A stretch of DNA of 64,000 bases. Source: Drosophila pseudoobscura (lineage: Eukaryota > Arthropoda > Insecta > Diptera > Drosophilidae). The notes under the pieces are model-generated. The model made no database searches, was not told the DNA's origin, and saw only the letters and a list, made by a program, of their open reading frames with translations. Both the position numbers and the translations under genes were made by a program. Shown here one piece after another: positions 24,736 through 39,300 of this stretch. How positions within the stretch are numbered: the stretch's first letter is position 1; every line of letters starts with the position of its first letter. The stretch lies in the NCBI RefSeq assembly GCF_009870125.1, contig NC_046679.1:30070001-30134000 (forward strand), in the 5' to 3' direction.

Positions 24736-27700
24736 AGGCGGTATAAGGATATAATAAACAATAAACCAAGGAACTCTGAAAACTTTGTAAAATCTCAGAA
24801 ATCTAGAGATCCATAAACGTTTAACATGGGAATAACCTTTTTTTAATGAGAACAAAGCCCAGTGCCAATTGCAGCTCATCTTTTTCCCCCAAGACACAGT
24901 GCTCCTACCCAATCGATGGCCCCCTCTCCCCCCATAATAACTCGGATAATTGATGATCCCCAAATGCCTGCCTGGCTTCGATGTAGGGCGCAAATAAACC
25001 CCAAACAAACGCACAGCCAGCACGTTAAAGGTTACACAGAGGGAGGGGGGACAGTACGCTAAAGGTTAGACAGAGGGGTGGAGAGGGGAAAGGGCTTCAA
25101 AAAAAGAGAGAGAAAAAACACAAGCTCCAAACCCCAAAAAAGCAGTTGAGTAAATTATATATACGCCAACGCGGGACAAAAGCAACAACAACAACAACAA
25201 CAGCAACCATAACACACACTCTCCACCCCCTCCCTCTCTCCACCCCTCTCCCCCATATATATATCCCGCATATCCTCCATTTATATAGGCAAAAAAAAAG
25301 AAAGAAAAGCCTCTATGTACAGGACTCTCTCTCTCTGTCTCTCTCTTTGTCTCTCTTTCGTCCAGTAAATTATATTACGTGTATTCCGCATCGCATCGCA
25401 TCGTTTCGTATGCGGCGATGTGTGCACTAAATAAGGTAATTTGTGTGTGCGGGGGGTGGCAGGCGGGCAGGGGGGGGGGGAGGGAGGGGAGCCCTGCCAA
25501 CAACAACAACAACAACAGAAAATTCATTAAAATGAAAAATGAAATTCAACATTTTTTTAAGTGTTTTTTTTTGCGTGGAGGGGGAAGGGGGAAGGGGAGG
25601 GTCCCCCCGGGCAAAGCTGTTTAAATTTCCACAATTTTTCACTCGAACGTCAAATAAATTTTCCACTTGATGTGTGTGCGTGCGTGTGTGTGTGGAGGCC
25701 TGCCACTTGCCACACGACGGCCAGTGCCTGGCTGTTGGCTCCGATTTCAGGGGGGATTGTGCCACCCCCCCCCATTCCCCCATTCCCCCATCCTTTAGCC
25801 TGCATTCTATGCCGCGTTCATCCTTCTATGCCCCTCCCCCTCTGTGGCTTCTGGTAGCTTCTGTTTGGTGGATATCTCGGCAGTAGATAGCATCTTCCAC
25901 CTCTCCATAAACCTCATCGTAGAGATCTTTCTTTTCACTTTCATCTGCCTCTTTGGAAGCAAAAAAGCCCTCTGTCCCTCCCAGCCCTTCTTCGTGTCCC
26001 TCCCTCTGTCCCTCCCAGCCCGCCATCCTCTACTCCTCCCCCTTGAGGAGAGTGCTGGGGGGTGGGGGGGTCGCAATCATCGATTAAATGTCAATTAAAC
26101 GGCTGACAAACAGCTGATTTTCGACTCCTGGCATTCCTGCCTCAAACACACACACTGCCACAGTGCTGCACTGGCCGTGACGTCATAATGTAAACATCAT
26201 AAAGTGTCCAAAAAATAAAATAAAAAACTTAAAAAATTCGCGCCTGCTGAAAAGTGGCACGCGCCAAACGCGAAAAACAGAAAAACAGAAAACAAATTGC
26301 AATTAAATAAAATAAAAAAAATAAAATAAAAAAGAGGAGGAGGAGGGGAAGGGGAAGGAGGAGGAGCAGCAACAACTCAAATGGCAACAATGACATTGAC
26401 AATGTCAATGAACGGCCGAAAAAACGAAAAACACACACAGAGAGGGAGACAGAGAGAGACAGCAGGAGAGACAGAGAGAGACAGAGAGAGCATGTGTGTG
26501 TGTGTGTCAGGGCGGGCCTGGAGAGTGCAGGAATGCCACGTGCCGGGGCTGCCTGCAGCCGGCAATTATCATAAGCAGCAGATGCAACAGTGTGCAACAG
26601 TGTGCAACAGTGTGTGTGTCTGTGTGTGTGTGGTAGCCGAAAAAAGGAATAAACTAAAAATGGCCAAAGAGCGAGAGAGCGAGAGAGAGCGAGAAAGGGA
26701 ATGGAGTGGCCGCCAGACTGCGGCTGGTCATTCATTTTTTTCACACTTGCAACGGCAGCGGCAGCAGGAGTGTGGCAGAGTGTGGGTTCGGTGTTCGAGG
26801 GGCAGGCATTTAATTTAATGTCAATTACGTGTATGAGCCGCATTAACCGCACAGACACACACAGAGCGAAAAAAAGAAGGACGAAATGCAGCCGGCAGAC
26901 GGCCGGCAGCAGGCAATGGAAGAGAGCACAAAGAGAGAGGGAGAGACAGAGAGCGAGTGGAAGAGAGGGAGAGGGGGAGAGGGGGCAGGAGACACTGGTG
27001 CAGCAGCTGCCTCCAACTATTGAATGATGAATGAAAAGCTGCAATCTGCACAACTATTCGAAGTCCAGCAGCCCCCTACCCCCCCTGGCGACCCCTGGCA
27101 CCCTCCAGTCCTCAGTTAATTTCGGAGTTCATGCCACACACTTAATGAGCGACGGCGGAGGCGGAGGAGCAACGACAACACCACCACAGACTCTCCGCTG
27201 GCTGTCCCCGCTTCCCCCAACCCAGGGTCCTGCCTCGATGAAAAATGAGCGAAAATCGCACATACGCCCCGTCGCACAAGGTCCTGCGATGCAAGCCGGC
27301 ACCCAGTGTCCTCGTCCTTCACCTAGAATTATTTTTGTACATTTTTTTTCTTGTTTTTTTGTTTTTTTTTGGTGCTGCTGTGGCAGCAACAGACGTCGCT
27401 CTTTACATAATATGCAATTTTTATTTGGGTTTCGTTACGCGAAAAAAAAACAGCAAAAAATGCCACTGCATTACGCATGTGTGCGTGTGTATCTGTGTGT
27501 GTGTGTGGCAAGGCAGGGGGCACGACTGTGTGCGTATTCCATCAATGCATACGCATTAATAAGCCCTCGTCCGGGAGGTCCTGCAGCCACGGATCGGAAA
27601 CCGTATCTGGGCGCCGGGTGCCCCCGAAACGAAAGCGAAAGTGCCAGAGAGGCTGGCCCCCCCCCCCCAAAAAAAAAAACAACAAAAAGAGGAGAGAGAG

Positions 27701-29188
27701 GAGCAGGAGACGCCCGAAAAATAAATATAATTGCAGGCCGAAAAAAAACAGAGGAAAAAGGTGGAAAGGGGGGGGAATCGACTGGTGTCCGAAAATGGCG
27801 AGCCGTCGACATTAATCGACTCGGAATTGGTTTAATTCATATTTAAATGGAGGCCGCCGCCACCGACAAGTGGCCTGCTGCATGCCACATGCCGCAGGAG
27901 GGGTGGGGGGGGGTCAGCAACAGTTGGGTGCTTGTTTGTTTGTTTGTTGGACTGTTGTTCCGTTCAATAATTCAATTAAGCTTTATTTATGGCCAAATCA
28001 GAAAGCCCCCTGCTGCCACATGCCACACGGCGCGCGTGGCTAATGCCGTTGGTGACCCACACAGGCAGGTGTGGCAGGTAGGGGACCCTCTGTCCCCACT
28101 TCCTACCTGATTTATGTTTCATATTTGCCACTAAATGTGGCACCTCTCTAGCCCTGGCCTTGCGTTTCGTCTAATTTTCCATGTTTTCTGTTTCGTTTCA
28201 GGATATCTCTCCCTCTCCCCCTCCCCCTCTTTAAAGCCTTTTGCTTATGAATATTATTTGAATTTTTCTCTCTCTTTTTTTCCATCAGGAGCCCGAAGTC
28301 CTTTGGCCGCCGCCGCCGCCGTTTTAATCAGCAAAAGGCATTCATCTTGTTTGCCAAACTAATTTTTTATCTTGCCAGGCAGCCAGGACTCAGGCAGAAT
28401 GTCCTTCCTTCAGGCCAGTCTCTGGCCGCCCTGGTCCCCGAAGAAAAGCACAAACACACACACAGAGGGAGAGGGAGAGGGCGAAGGACCAACAGGATAT
28501 GCAGCACAAGTAAATGGTGGAAACTTTTAACGCCCTCGTCCTGGGTCCTGCCTCCTGCCCTCTGCGGTGGCAGCTGCTGCCTCCTGGCATTCGCATTTAT
28601 TTAACTAACAGTAAAAAATTACCCCACAGCCCTCCCCCCTCTCCTGAGGGACTTGCCTTCGTCCTGGCCGACAAACAGGGGAGTTGGAAATGGAAGGACT
28701 GGACAGGACATTCGTTATGCTTAAGCAAAAGAATACGAAACTGTACTTGACAGCCACTGCCCCACCACCTCCCCCTTCCCCTGCTCCCCCTCTGCGCTGC
28801 TAAAACTAATGGCCAAGGCATCCCCAAGGGTTTCCGTTTCTATTTGTTTCGCATATGAAAAGCAGAGAGAAATATAAAAATAAAAAACAGCAAAAAAAGT
28901 AATGGATGCCACAAAACGGACTCGGGACTCCTTCGAGGAGGCAGGCCACAAGGGGTGCTGCAAGGGGGGGGGGGGGGTGTGTCTGTCGTTGGCCAACTCG
29001 GACTCGGGGTTGTTTACCGGCTGCCACGTGCCTCCTGCCTCCTGCCTCCTGCCCCGTGCCCCTTGCTGCTGTCGGGCGGCAAAAGGAAAATGGCGTCGCC
29101 TTAATTTATTTTAAGTGGTTGATGGTTTTAAGGATTCACTTCCAGCCAAGGATACAGGCAGCAGGACAAAGAATTGGCCCAGGCCAGG

Positions 29189-29234
<46 letters not shown>

Positions 29235-31880
29235 GCTGGCCTTTTTCCCTCTCGTTTCCTGTTTTAGAGAGAGAGAGAGAGAGAGCGTGCAGGGCGGGGT
29301 GGATGGGGGGTGGCGTTGGGGCTAGTCCTTTGGACCTGTGCGCCTGAGCCCTGGCTTTGTCTTTTTCTATAAACCATTATGCAAATATCTGTGCCTGCCC
29401 CCACACACCCCTCCTCCCCCCTGTTCACCCCCCTTTCGAAGTACAAGTCAAATTTATGGGCGACTTAACAATTTGCAAGGACTCCCAGGCAGAGCCAGAG
29501 GGCCACCCAAAAACCTGCAAAAGAAATCACGAAAAATATAGGAGGCATGCAACAACAGAAGCCACATCCTGCAGCCACATCCTGGAAGCCACTGCGCTCC
29601 GCCCTTCGCCCCCTCCCGCCACTGCCAACCAAAAGCAAACGAAATGCAAATTAAAATCTTCCCCTTAAGTCGCTTTTGGGCTCCAGGATGCCTGCCTCCT
29701 CCCCCATCGCTCGATGGGCGCCATAAAAAAGTATCCGCTCGTTCGTTCCACTTGTGCCACATCGACCCACTCCAGCTGTGTCCCCTCTCCTGCTCCTGCG
29801 GCCCCTCTGCTGCCCCTCTCCTGCTCCTGTTGCCCCTCTCCTGCCCCTCTTTCCTGCACTTTATGCATAGGGGAGTCATTATATTGAATTGAACGTTAAA
29901 GCGCTGATAAAATGTGCAACAAAAGAAGCAAAAGGAAAGGAAAGGAGAGCCAAAGGAGATGAGAATACGGAGTACATTGACTCACGGACGGCCTTCTGTC
30001 TGTGGCAGCCTCCTCCTGTGATCCTCCTCCTCCTCCCATTCTGCAGTGCAGTTAAGTGTGCCGTTCTCATCCTTTCTGCCTTCCCATCATCATCATCATC
30101 ATCGTCGCCAGCGCCAGCGTCCTCTGCTGGCAGTCGAAAAGCCAGTAAAGCAATTGAGGCCTCAGACACTTAAAATGTAAGCCAAAGGCCGAACCGTATC
30201 GGTGTGCCTGTGTATCGGTGTGTCTGTGTGTTTGTCTGCCCTGCCTGCCGTCGGCCATAAGATATATCCATAGACACGCAGACACCGGCACGGGCGCACG
30301 CCTGAGAGACTCCAGGGAGCAGAGGAGCAGAGGAGCAGGCGGTGCAGGGGCAGGGGCAGGGGCAGGCGGTGCAACATCGATTGAGTTGCTACGCTGGCAG
30401 ACGCCTCGTCAGACCTCAGACAGAGGGAGGCAGAAGCACAGGAAAGTAGGCTTTGCCAACGCCAGACAGGGACTCAGGGCAGTGGTCCTGAGTGTTGCAC
30501 CCTGCCGCAAGTGTGTCTGTGCCACCTGTCGTATTGAAGTAACTACCAGCTTCGCCTCTCTGCCCTCCAGTCTGTCTGCCTGCCTCTTCATATCCTGTCA
30601 GAGGGAAAGCGGCATCCTTCCTTCCTTCGCTCGCTCGTTCTTTCCTTTCTTCTTCTCTGTCTTCTGGGGCTCTTATCTTCGTTTAACTTTCTACCATGTT
30701 ATGGCCCGTTATCTCGGACTCTCTGCCTCCTCTGCCCCTCTGCCTGTGGCACACACTCTCTCTCTCTCTCTCTGTGTGTGTCCTTTCGTCTCTGTTTGCA
30801 TTTTTGAGCAAATCAAGTGAAATTACATTTTTCTATGCGATGCTCTTAATGTTATTTGCATATACGTATCCTGCCATCCTGCCATCCTTCCTGCAGGCTA
30901 CAATATTTACAAATGAATGCAGTACGCTCTGCTCCTCCCCCTCCCCCTCCCCCTGTCTCTGTGGACCCCCCTTTGAGGGGCAAAAACTAACAACGTTTGC
31001 GAAAATTCTTTCATATCCTTTACAGCCATCGTTACGTGCCCTCAAAGTGCCATTTTGTCACTGGGTCCTTTGGCCCTACCATCCCCCTCCCCCCTCCTTT
31101 CTCTCTCTCTGTCTCTCCCTTCTGCCTTCCTTTTGCTGGCATTAATATTTGTTTTCGTTTGATAATTTTCTTTTGCTGCCTTTTATACTTTTAAGTGCAC
31201 ATCCTGCTGCTAGAGTCCTTGCCAGTCCCCCACCCACCCATTCGACAGTTAGTTTCGTTCTCTCTCTCTCTCTCTGTGTCTCTGTCTCTGTCCCGCATAT
31301 CCTTGCTTCCTTCTTGCCTTCATCTTATTGGAAGGAAGGAGCGCGCGCAAAAAAAAAAAACCAAACCAAACGAAACGAAACGAAGCCGCATTTAAATGTG
31401 CTCCGCCCCTTTTCTATTTAAAAAATTCAAAGGATTTTGCTTGGCTTCGCTCTCGTCCTGCCTCCGGCTTCGTCCTGCCTCCGCGCCTGCTGTTCCTGCT
31501 GGCTCTTTCTTTTAATTTATTTTATATATATATCGCCTGCCTTCGTGTCCTGCGCTCTACGGCTGTCGCCGTCGCCGCGACTTCGGACTGCGAGGAGGAG
31601 TGCCAGTGCCAGAGCCAGCGCCAGTGCCAGAGCCAGAGCCAGTGCCCCTGGCACTTGAGGTTGCCTTTGGCTCTTGGGCTTGGGCTCTGCTCTCTCCTTC
31701 ACCAATAAGATTCCTCCTGCTGACAAGGGTCGAGGGGTTGAATTTTAATTGAATGTTGCCATGCAATTTAGCCAAAACGAAGGAAGCTCTGGAGAGGACT
31801 CAGAGTATCCCAGGATAAGGACAATTCCGGCTCAAGGCAGGACACTAATACAATTCCTTTTTCTTTACAGATTTCACTTT
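24736..31880. other. Gene-free, microsatellite-rich DNA
   Basis: Notable tracts are AACAAC repeats (25,185-25,200; 25,498-25,515), GAGAGA/CAGAGAGAGA runs (26,435-26,490), a CT tract of about 40 nt (29,190-29,231) followed 40 nt later by a GA tract (29,265-29,285), ATC repeats (30,088-30,104), CAGGGG repeats (30,344-30,366) and GCCAGTGCCAGAGCCAG repeats (31,600-31,650). A splice-acceptor-like CCATCAG at about 28,290 precedes a short Ala-rich frame, but no donor or poly(A) signal supports an exon. Confidence 0.5.
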
Positions 31881-32480
31881 CTTAATGTTAATTCCTAAGT
31901 AATCCCATAATTAAATCCTACAAATAAATTCATATAAAGAATCGTCCTACTTTAGACGTTTAAATATTTAACTGATTTAGTTAAATATATGATATTTAAT
32001 ATTATTAAATATTAAATACATATTACTATATTAAATCTATTATTAATTGTTTTATTCAAAGAAAAATATATATACTATTTTTATATTTAAATATATATTT
32101 TAATATATTATTATTTATCTAATAGTATTATTTCAATATATTATATTATATATATTTAAATATTTTAATAATAATAAATATACGTAAAACTAGATTAAGT
32201 TGCCACGAAAGGTAGCAGTAAACTTGTTTATAATAAAATAAAAATTTTTCACATGAAAAAAAAATGAAAGAAAAAAAGAAACAAAAAATAAATATTAATT
32301 TTATTATTCAAAGAAAACATATATGTACATACATATGTATATAATATTTATATAAGATCTATTTTTGTATAATATTTATTTTTATTATAATAAACTTTGT
32401 TTGTGCAAATCAAAAATCACAATTTAATAAAAAAAAAGAGAATAAATAAAATAATATAAAAAAATAACAAAAATATTTCC
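31881..32480. other. Extreme AT-rich island, about 600 nt
   Basis: The base composition switches abruptly from GC-rich to almost entirely A/T, with long ATTAAATATT, ATATATTTAAATAT and AATAAAATAAA strings. No gene. It could be a matrix-attachment-like or nucleosome-poor spacer, or decayed transposon sequence; the sequence alone does not decide. Confidence 0.6.
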
Positions 32481-33300
32481 CTTATTTTCTTGGGTCCTGG
32501 ATCCTTGAGACTTGGTGGAGAGTCATCCAAACTTTTCAGATAACAAAAATCACCTGGCACGCCGAAATCCTGCCACGAATAGCAAAGAAACCAAAAAACA
32601 GGAACAAAAAGTCCTCGATTGGATTAACCGCCACCTTTTGGCCGAAAGCTACAACTACAGGCCGGATAATAGGCTTCCTGTCGCCAGGTGTCGCCACTGA
32701 TAGATGTCGACATGACATGTAGATAGGTTGTCGTACGACGTGTACATTTTACATATTCTTTATTCTCGTATGTAAAATCAGACAATGTTGCCTACTTTTG
32801 GGAGATAGTCGCTCTGATATCTTTATCCGGTACAGAATTTAAGGAGGACACGCAGTACCAATTGCCAGGGTCCAAGGGTCCAACCAAGACGAAGGTAAGC
32901 ACGTAAAGGATGGCTAGAATGCAACGGAGCGGGCCACTAACAGCTCGACGCAGACACAAAAGGCCACCCAATAGTTGGATTTATATTGAGACTCCTATGA
33001 AATCTATATAGGATATACATAGCTACGTGTGATAAATCAGGTACCCATTATCCCCTTATACTGCCACCAAAGTTCCTGCCATCTCGTGTCACGCCGTGCA
33101 GCAGCAGCAGCAGACTGTAGCCGTGGACCGAAAAACCCACCCCCCGCCCGACGATGCTGGCCCAAGCCCACCCTTAAAGGCAGAGAGGCCACTGAACAGA
33201 CAATCCTTTGACCCATAGTCCAGGGTCCGAGTCCTGATGCTGACCAGTCCTCACAGGCAAAGAAAATCCTGAGAAAATCCTAGAAATCCACGCAGCATCT
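32481..33300. other. Non-repetitive patch with a donor-like site
   Basis: This stretch is less repetitive than its surroundings. A 62-codon frame (32,512-32,700) has ordinary amino-acid composition but no splice support, and a donor-like AAG/GTAAGC occurs at 32,893. It could hold a small exon, or be an old insertion next to the AT island. No domain was recognised. Confidence 0.25.
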
Positions 33301-36300
33301 TCGGGTGTTTTTACCCTTTTTTCTTTGGTTCAAAGGTTACTGACCAACGCGGTCCGTGGAGGTCCGGTCCAGGACCCGTTTTTCAACCAGAAACAGGACC
33401 AGTTGCAAGATGCAAAGTGAGGCCGAGGCAGAGACAGTGATGCTGTGGCATGGCAGAGGCCTGGGAAAGTTCTGTCTCTGAACGACAGGAACAACTTGTA
33501 GACCAATTAAATGGAATGCCAACACAAAGAATACATTTTGTTGTTTTTCTCGTTCTGTTTGGGCCGTTATAAATAAATGCATGCCCCATGCCCCGTGTCC
33601 CCCGATTGCCTCGTGTGGCTCCTGCGCTCTGGTTCTGTCGAAAGTTTTGGGGCAAGGAAGCAAGCGAGTAACTTCTACAGAAAATATTCTAATGAGCTAC
33701 AAAGTTCCACACTCCGCCCCCTGCCGCCCGCCCCCCTTCGTCAATGGATGGAGTGGCGGCTTCCTGCCGAGACTGCCACTGCGACTGTGGGGCAGGCGTT
33801 TCCTCTCCCGAATCAAATGGATTTTCAAGTGAATTTTCCTGCCTGGCTTTAAGGCAAAGAATTTTTTCCGAATTTTCCCAGAATTTTCCCAGCATTTTCC
33901 CAATGGAAAAGACAAGTTGGCCGCAAATTAGGGAATTAATATTAATATGAGATACACGCCCCCTAAAGCAGCAGCAGCCTCCTGCCTCCTGCTCCTCCTC
34001 ATCTCTGGTCCTCGGCTCACGTGTCCTTCTTGGCCCTGGGTCGCCTTACGTGTCTCTAGCAATCTCCCAATCAGACCCCCTCCCGTTTCGGGCGACGCGA
34101 CTAATTAGTTTTGGGGCCTTTTTGCCTAGCGGAAGGACATCGCATGCCCGTCCTCGTCCTCGTCCCGCTCCAAAGTTTGTTATGCAAAATACAGCGTGGC
34201 GCGTAGCGTATCTCTCTCCGGTCTCCGAGCAAATGAAGCTCCATTCAGCTGTGCGGAAAAGCCCGAGGAGGATGTGGCTGTGGCTCCAAGGCACCGTTGC
34301 CGTTGCCGTTGCCGTTGAGGCAGAGATGATGGCCAATTGCCGGATAGGAATATTTGATAAGTTGCAGCAACGGCTGCTGCCTGCTGCCTGCTGCCTGGTG
34401 CCCCTCCACCTGCCTGAAAGGTGCATAAAGTATCATATTTAATATTTATGGCAACGCAAATGCCCCAACGCCCTGTCCCTTTGTCCCCCCTGTCCCCTCT
34501 TCTTCTTCGCCGGAAGCAAAATTCGTCCACCTCCCTAATATCGAACTCTGGCGCTGGTAGCCAATAAATCGAGTGCCCACCCCTCCCCCCTCTTTCTCCT
34601 TTCTGGGAGGATGTTTGTTGTTTTGGTGGCTCCTCCGGTGGCTGGATCGTAATTATAATTCCCCAAAACTCGTGAGCAAAATAAATTAAGAAAAGCAAAG
34701 TTTCGGGCCTCGAGAGGAGGCTCTGCCTCTGCCTCCGGCTCCGGCTCCGGCTCTGGCCTCGAGTGGACTCTGGTGGTTGGTGGCATGTTCCAGTTTTATG
34801 CAATTTGCCTCCGGCCCAGGCATGTCCTGGCAATTGCATTTTGCGCTTGCAACAAGGACGAAACTTTTATTGAACTTGGGAGGGCGCTAGGGAGGGGGGG
34901 GGGGGCTCTGGTAAAAGTTAACTGGGCAAAAACCAAAGGAAGTTAACTCTCGAAATTAGTAAAAGTGCAGAAAAGTTGATGAATGTGTGCGGGGGACGGG
35001 GGGAGGGGGTGCGCCCGAAGGAGCAGCAGAAGGCAACACCCCATTGACATTTTTGGGGCGGGGGGGCCAAAAACTTGATGTTGATGTTGAAATTTTTCAT
35101 TCAAGTTGCATCCAAAAAATAACAACGAAAAGGGGTGAGCAGGGGGCGGGCAGGGGGCACGCAGGCAGTGAGGAAAACAAACTGTGAGGAAAACTCATCT
35201 AAAATGCATAAAATTTGAGTTGATGAACAGGATGGCAGGGGGTGAGGGGTGAGGGGTAGCCCGAGAGCAGGCGATGAAGCAATCAACAGCAAGCTGCCTC
35301 CGATGACTTATGGCCAGGACAAGGACAGGAGGAAGGAGGGCAGGGGCTGGGGCTGGGTCAGGGACTGAGGCAGGGGCTGGCGCTGGGGCAGGGACTGGGG
35401 CAGTGCAGAGGCATCCCAACTTATTGGCTAATGCGAGCGAGAGGCTGCCAATTGAGGCGAAAGGCGGTTGGGGGTGGGGTCTGGGGTCCGGTCTGAATAA
35501 TTCAGAAATCAATTTCAAATTTCAAATAGAAATCCCAGACAAACGAAGAGCAAGAACGCCAGGACAATGGCCTGCAAGAGTTGCACAAACAATTGAATGG
35601 AAGAACATGGCAGCTACATGGCAGGCAACAGCTACAGCCACAGTCCGAGCCCCAGTCCGAGCACCGACTACAAGAAGCAGTTTAGGATGCTTCTCCATGC
35701 TCCATGCTCCATGCTCCATGCTCCATGCTCCTCCTGGTGCTGCCCCTTCCCGCTTCCTCCCTTTTGGCTTCAAATAAATAAATAAAAGCAGTTTGAATTA
35801 AATGCAAAAGGATCTACGGCTGACAGGCAGAAGGACATGTGCAGCAGAACAGCAGAACAGCAGCCAGGACGAAGAAACAAGAAATCAAGAGCAAGAAATG
35901 GCTGCCAGGCACACACACACACCACACACACACACACAGGCAGAGGGGTGGGGGCAGGGGGGGACTTAAAGCGTGCGAAGGACAATGTCGTCCAGACACT
36001 GGAGGAGCAGGAGGAGGAGGAGCAAGAGGAGGAGTGAGGCTTCTGCTGTCTGGACTGAAAGTAAATATGTGCACACACACACACAGACACAGACACACAC
36101 ACACACATAGAGATGCTGAATTTCTTGTTTTATTTTCGGCATTTTATTGTCGAAACATTCCGCCTGCCGTTCGAGAACTCCTTTTGCCACAAGATGTAGC
36201 CAAGGGCCAGCGACAAGCAGAAGGACAACGACAAGCAGACAGAAGGACAACCAAGATGCAGACACAGAGATGTGAATCCTGGCTGCCTGCCTCCTGCCTG

Positions 36301-39300
36301 CTGCCTGCCTCGCTGCCTCCTTTCTGTTGCCAAAATTAAAGTTTTCAATTAAAATTTTGCCATTGTTGTCATTCGGTTTGCTGCCTGCCTCTCCATCTTT
36401 CTCTTCCTTTTTCGTCCTGTTGCCATTGGATATCCCAAAAAACTTTCCATTCCCCGAGGCCGCACAACTCAGGCGTGAGAGAGGCTGTGCCTCCAATGAA
36501 GAGGAACAAATTCTCGACATTTTCCGAAATCTGATTTGAGGCGAGGCCTAATTCGTTTGATTAGTCAGCGCTTTTCTCGGCCGCCAATGCCGACAATGGG
36601 ACATCATTAATATTCATAAAATCCAGACAGAAAGATGGATGTGGCTGCCGATGCTTTCTCCAAAGGTGGATCCTGCAGCATTAGCCCGCCTGGCAGGATG
36701 CTTCATTAATTAGCGGCTCATTCATCAATTTTAATCAAATTTCAAACGAATGGCCGCCCCCAAAACAGGCAGATACATAGATACATATATCCCACAGATA
36801 CAGATACAGGATACAGGATACATACAGGATACACTATAAATTGTAGTTGTTGCTGCTTACTGGTGTTTAGGGGGCATGTCCTGGAGTCCTGAATTATGAT
36901 AACATTCATTTGCCTGTAAATTTCCCAAAAGGCTTGTAGCAGGGAAACTATCCTCAAAGAGGGTGCTGGCCTGGGGGGAGGGGGCCACACGCATGGACAC
37001 ACATAAGATCTGTGTGAGGGGGGAGGGATGGGGGCGGTACTCTTGGGTTCCTGGGGTGTTATTTTTGTACAAAGGATTATTTCGTCTCGACCAAACATGC
37101 AATTAATTATAAGCTTAAGGCCTTGGGGTCCCTTTACGGCTGTGTGCCTCCTGGTGGCACTGTTACATGCTACATGCTACATGCTACATGCAGCCCCAAA
37201 AAGCGGCCAGAAAACTTGAAAGATAATAACCTTAGCTTACAGCCAGACAGAGAGAGGGAGAGGGAGAGACAGAGAGCGGGTGGATGGTTGGAGGGGCGGC
37301 GGGGGGGCATCCGAAAGAACTACAACTATTATTTATTCCCAAAAGTTTAAGGCAACATCATTATCTTTTATGCACAAGAGAATCCATCCCCATCCCCATC
37401 CCATTCCAACCCCAACAATGTCCTTCTGCCAAGGATGTTTCCTTCAAGGCACACACACACACAGGCCACTCTCTCTCTCTCTCCCACACACACACCCGCA
37501 TAAAAGTTGTGCTGCCGCCATTCTTCCTGTGGCACCAACCCCCAAAAAACCACTCAGGCAGGGGGTGTGGGCGGGGTGGAGAGGGTGGATTCCGTGTTTA
37601 GTTTCACAGAAAACACACAAAAACTTTTCTACACCATCAGCGCTCTCAAGACATAAAAACTTATCGCCCTCCACCCCCCCCCCTTGCCACCTCCCCCCTC
37701 TGCCGACTGGCCTTGAGTTTGCGTAGGAATCCAACCCCCAATTTGATAAAGGCTGCTGCTTTATGGGGCAGGGGCAGCCTCAACAGAGATCCTTCTCCTT
37801 GGGAAGATCCTTCTCTGGCCGACGTGCCTTTGCAACCCCTTTTCGGATCTAGGATCTCGGTTCGGGCATCTTCTCGGTCAAAGGTCAATCTGGCGTAGAT
37901 TTTCTCACACATTTTTTGGGCAACTTTTCAACTCTTTTTCTCGTCGGCAACCGGACAGTCGGGTTCCCAGAGCCTCCTTTGAGGCTGTGAGGCTGTGAGG
38001 CTGTGGGAAAGGATGCTCCTGGCCGTCCAGTTGCGGAATCGCCTTCGTGTGGGAAAGAGCATCCTTGCGGGGCAGCTACAACACCAAGAAAGGAGGACAT
38101 CGAGTGAGTGCCGCACAGAAAATATTATCTTATTTTACGGAAAAACACTGCTCCCCTTTCCTGTCCCCTCTTCCCCCCCTTTCATGGCCTGCGAGTTGCA
38201 CAAGAACTATTCAAACTTTCAGTGATGGCAGTGGCACGAGGCACGTAGCAGGATTTAATGTCCCGCAGTGGTACTTGAGAAAAAGTAGTTGCCACATTTG
38301 GTAAATGGCCATAAAGCAGGCGGCAGGGGGCAGGCGGCAGGCTGCAGGCGGCGAGCGGTGGACGGGGTCAAGCCAAGAACTTTTACTTTGCCTCTGAATA
38401 AAGTAATGGGAGATGCCTCTGCAACACCCCGCCAACCCGCCCCCCGCCCCCCGCCTCCTGCCTCCCACTCGGCCGCTTGCAGGCACAATCCTTGAACGAA
38501 AGAAACTTTTGGCCCAAAGCAAAAAGTTTGCTCAGCAAAAAGAAAACCCCATATATATATCGTATACATATATCGTATATATATCGGTAGTATATGGCCA
38601 GTGTGTGTGTGTGTGTATAATGTAATGAAATAAAACGAAAACACTTTCCCCGACCCCCCCTACGGCACCCCAATCTCTCGATCCCCCATACTCCATCGAG
38701 TGGAGGGCCTTGGCAAGAAAACTTTCTCGTGCCGAGGCTTGGGGCACGGGACACGGGGCACGGGGCACGGGGCACGGAGAAGACAAAATTTAATAGAAAA
38801 TGTTCTTGTTGGAATTTTCATTTATAAATATTCGAGAGAGAGAGAGAGAGAGCTAGAGGGAGAGTGAGAGGCAGGCGGACAAGGCTCCAACTATTTGCTG
38901 CAGCAAATTCCAAGAAGTTTTGGCCCCAAGCAGAGGAGAGAGCGAGGCAGGGACAGAGAGAGAGGAGGAGGAGGAGGAGCAAGAGCAGGAGGCAGGAGGC
39001 AGGAGGCTGGAGTCCTGGCTTCTATTTCAAAATACATTCCTTTCATGTACATAACATTTTGTCGAGTGGTTTTTTGCGACTCTTTTGCTTATGATCTATC
39101 GCAAGAAGACTGCTCCTCAGAGTCGTCCCCCTTCCCCCCTCTCTGCCGCTGCTCTGAGGAGTCCATACGCCATGGCCGAGTGCTTTTCATGTTCCACTTT
39201 TGATGTTGCTGCTCGACCGCACGCATTACGGACCCCCCCCCCCCCCGCCTGCCCACTGCCCACTGCCCCCTGCCGGCTCCCTCACGTTTTACGGCGCCAA

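Noticed and set aside
37661..38110. Opposed short frames in a less repetitive patch
   Set aside because: Both strands are open for 60-80 codons, with short direct and inverted copies of GGATGCTC/GAGCATCC, but no acceptor/donor pair keeps a frame.
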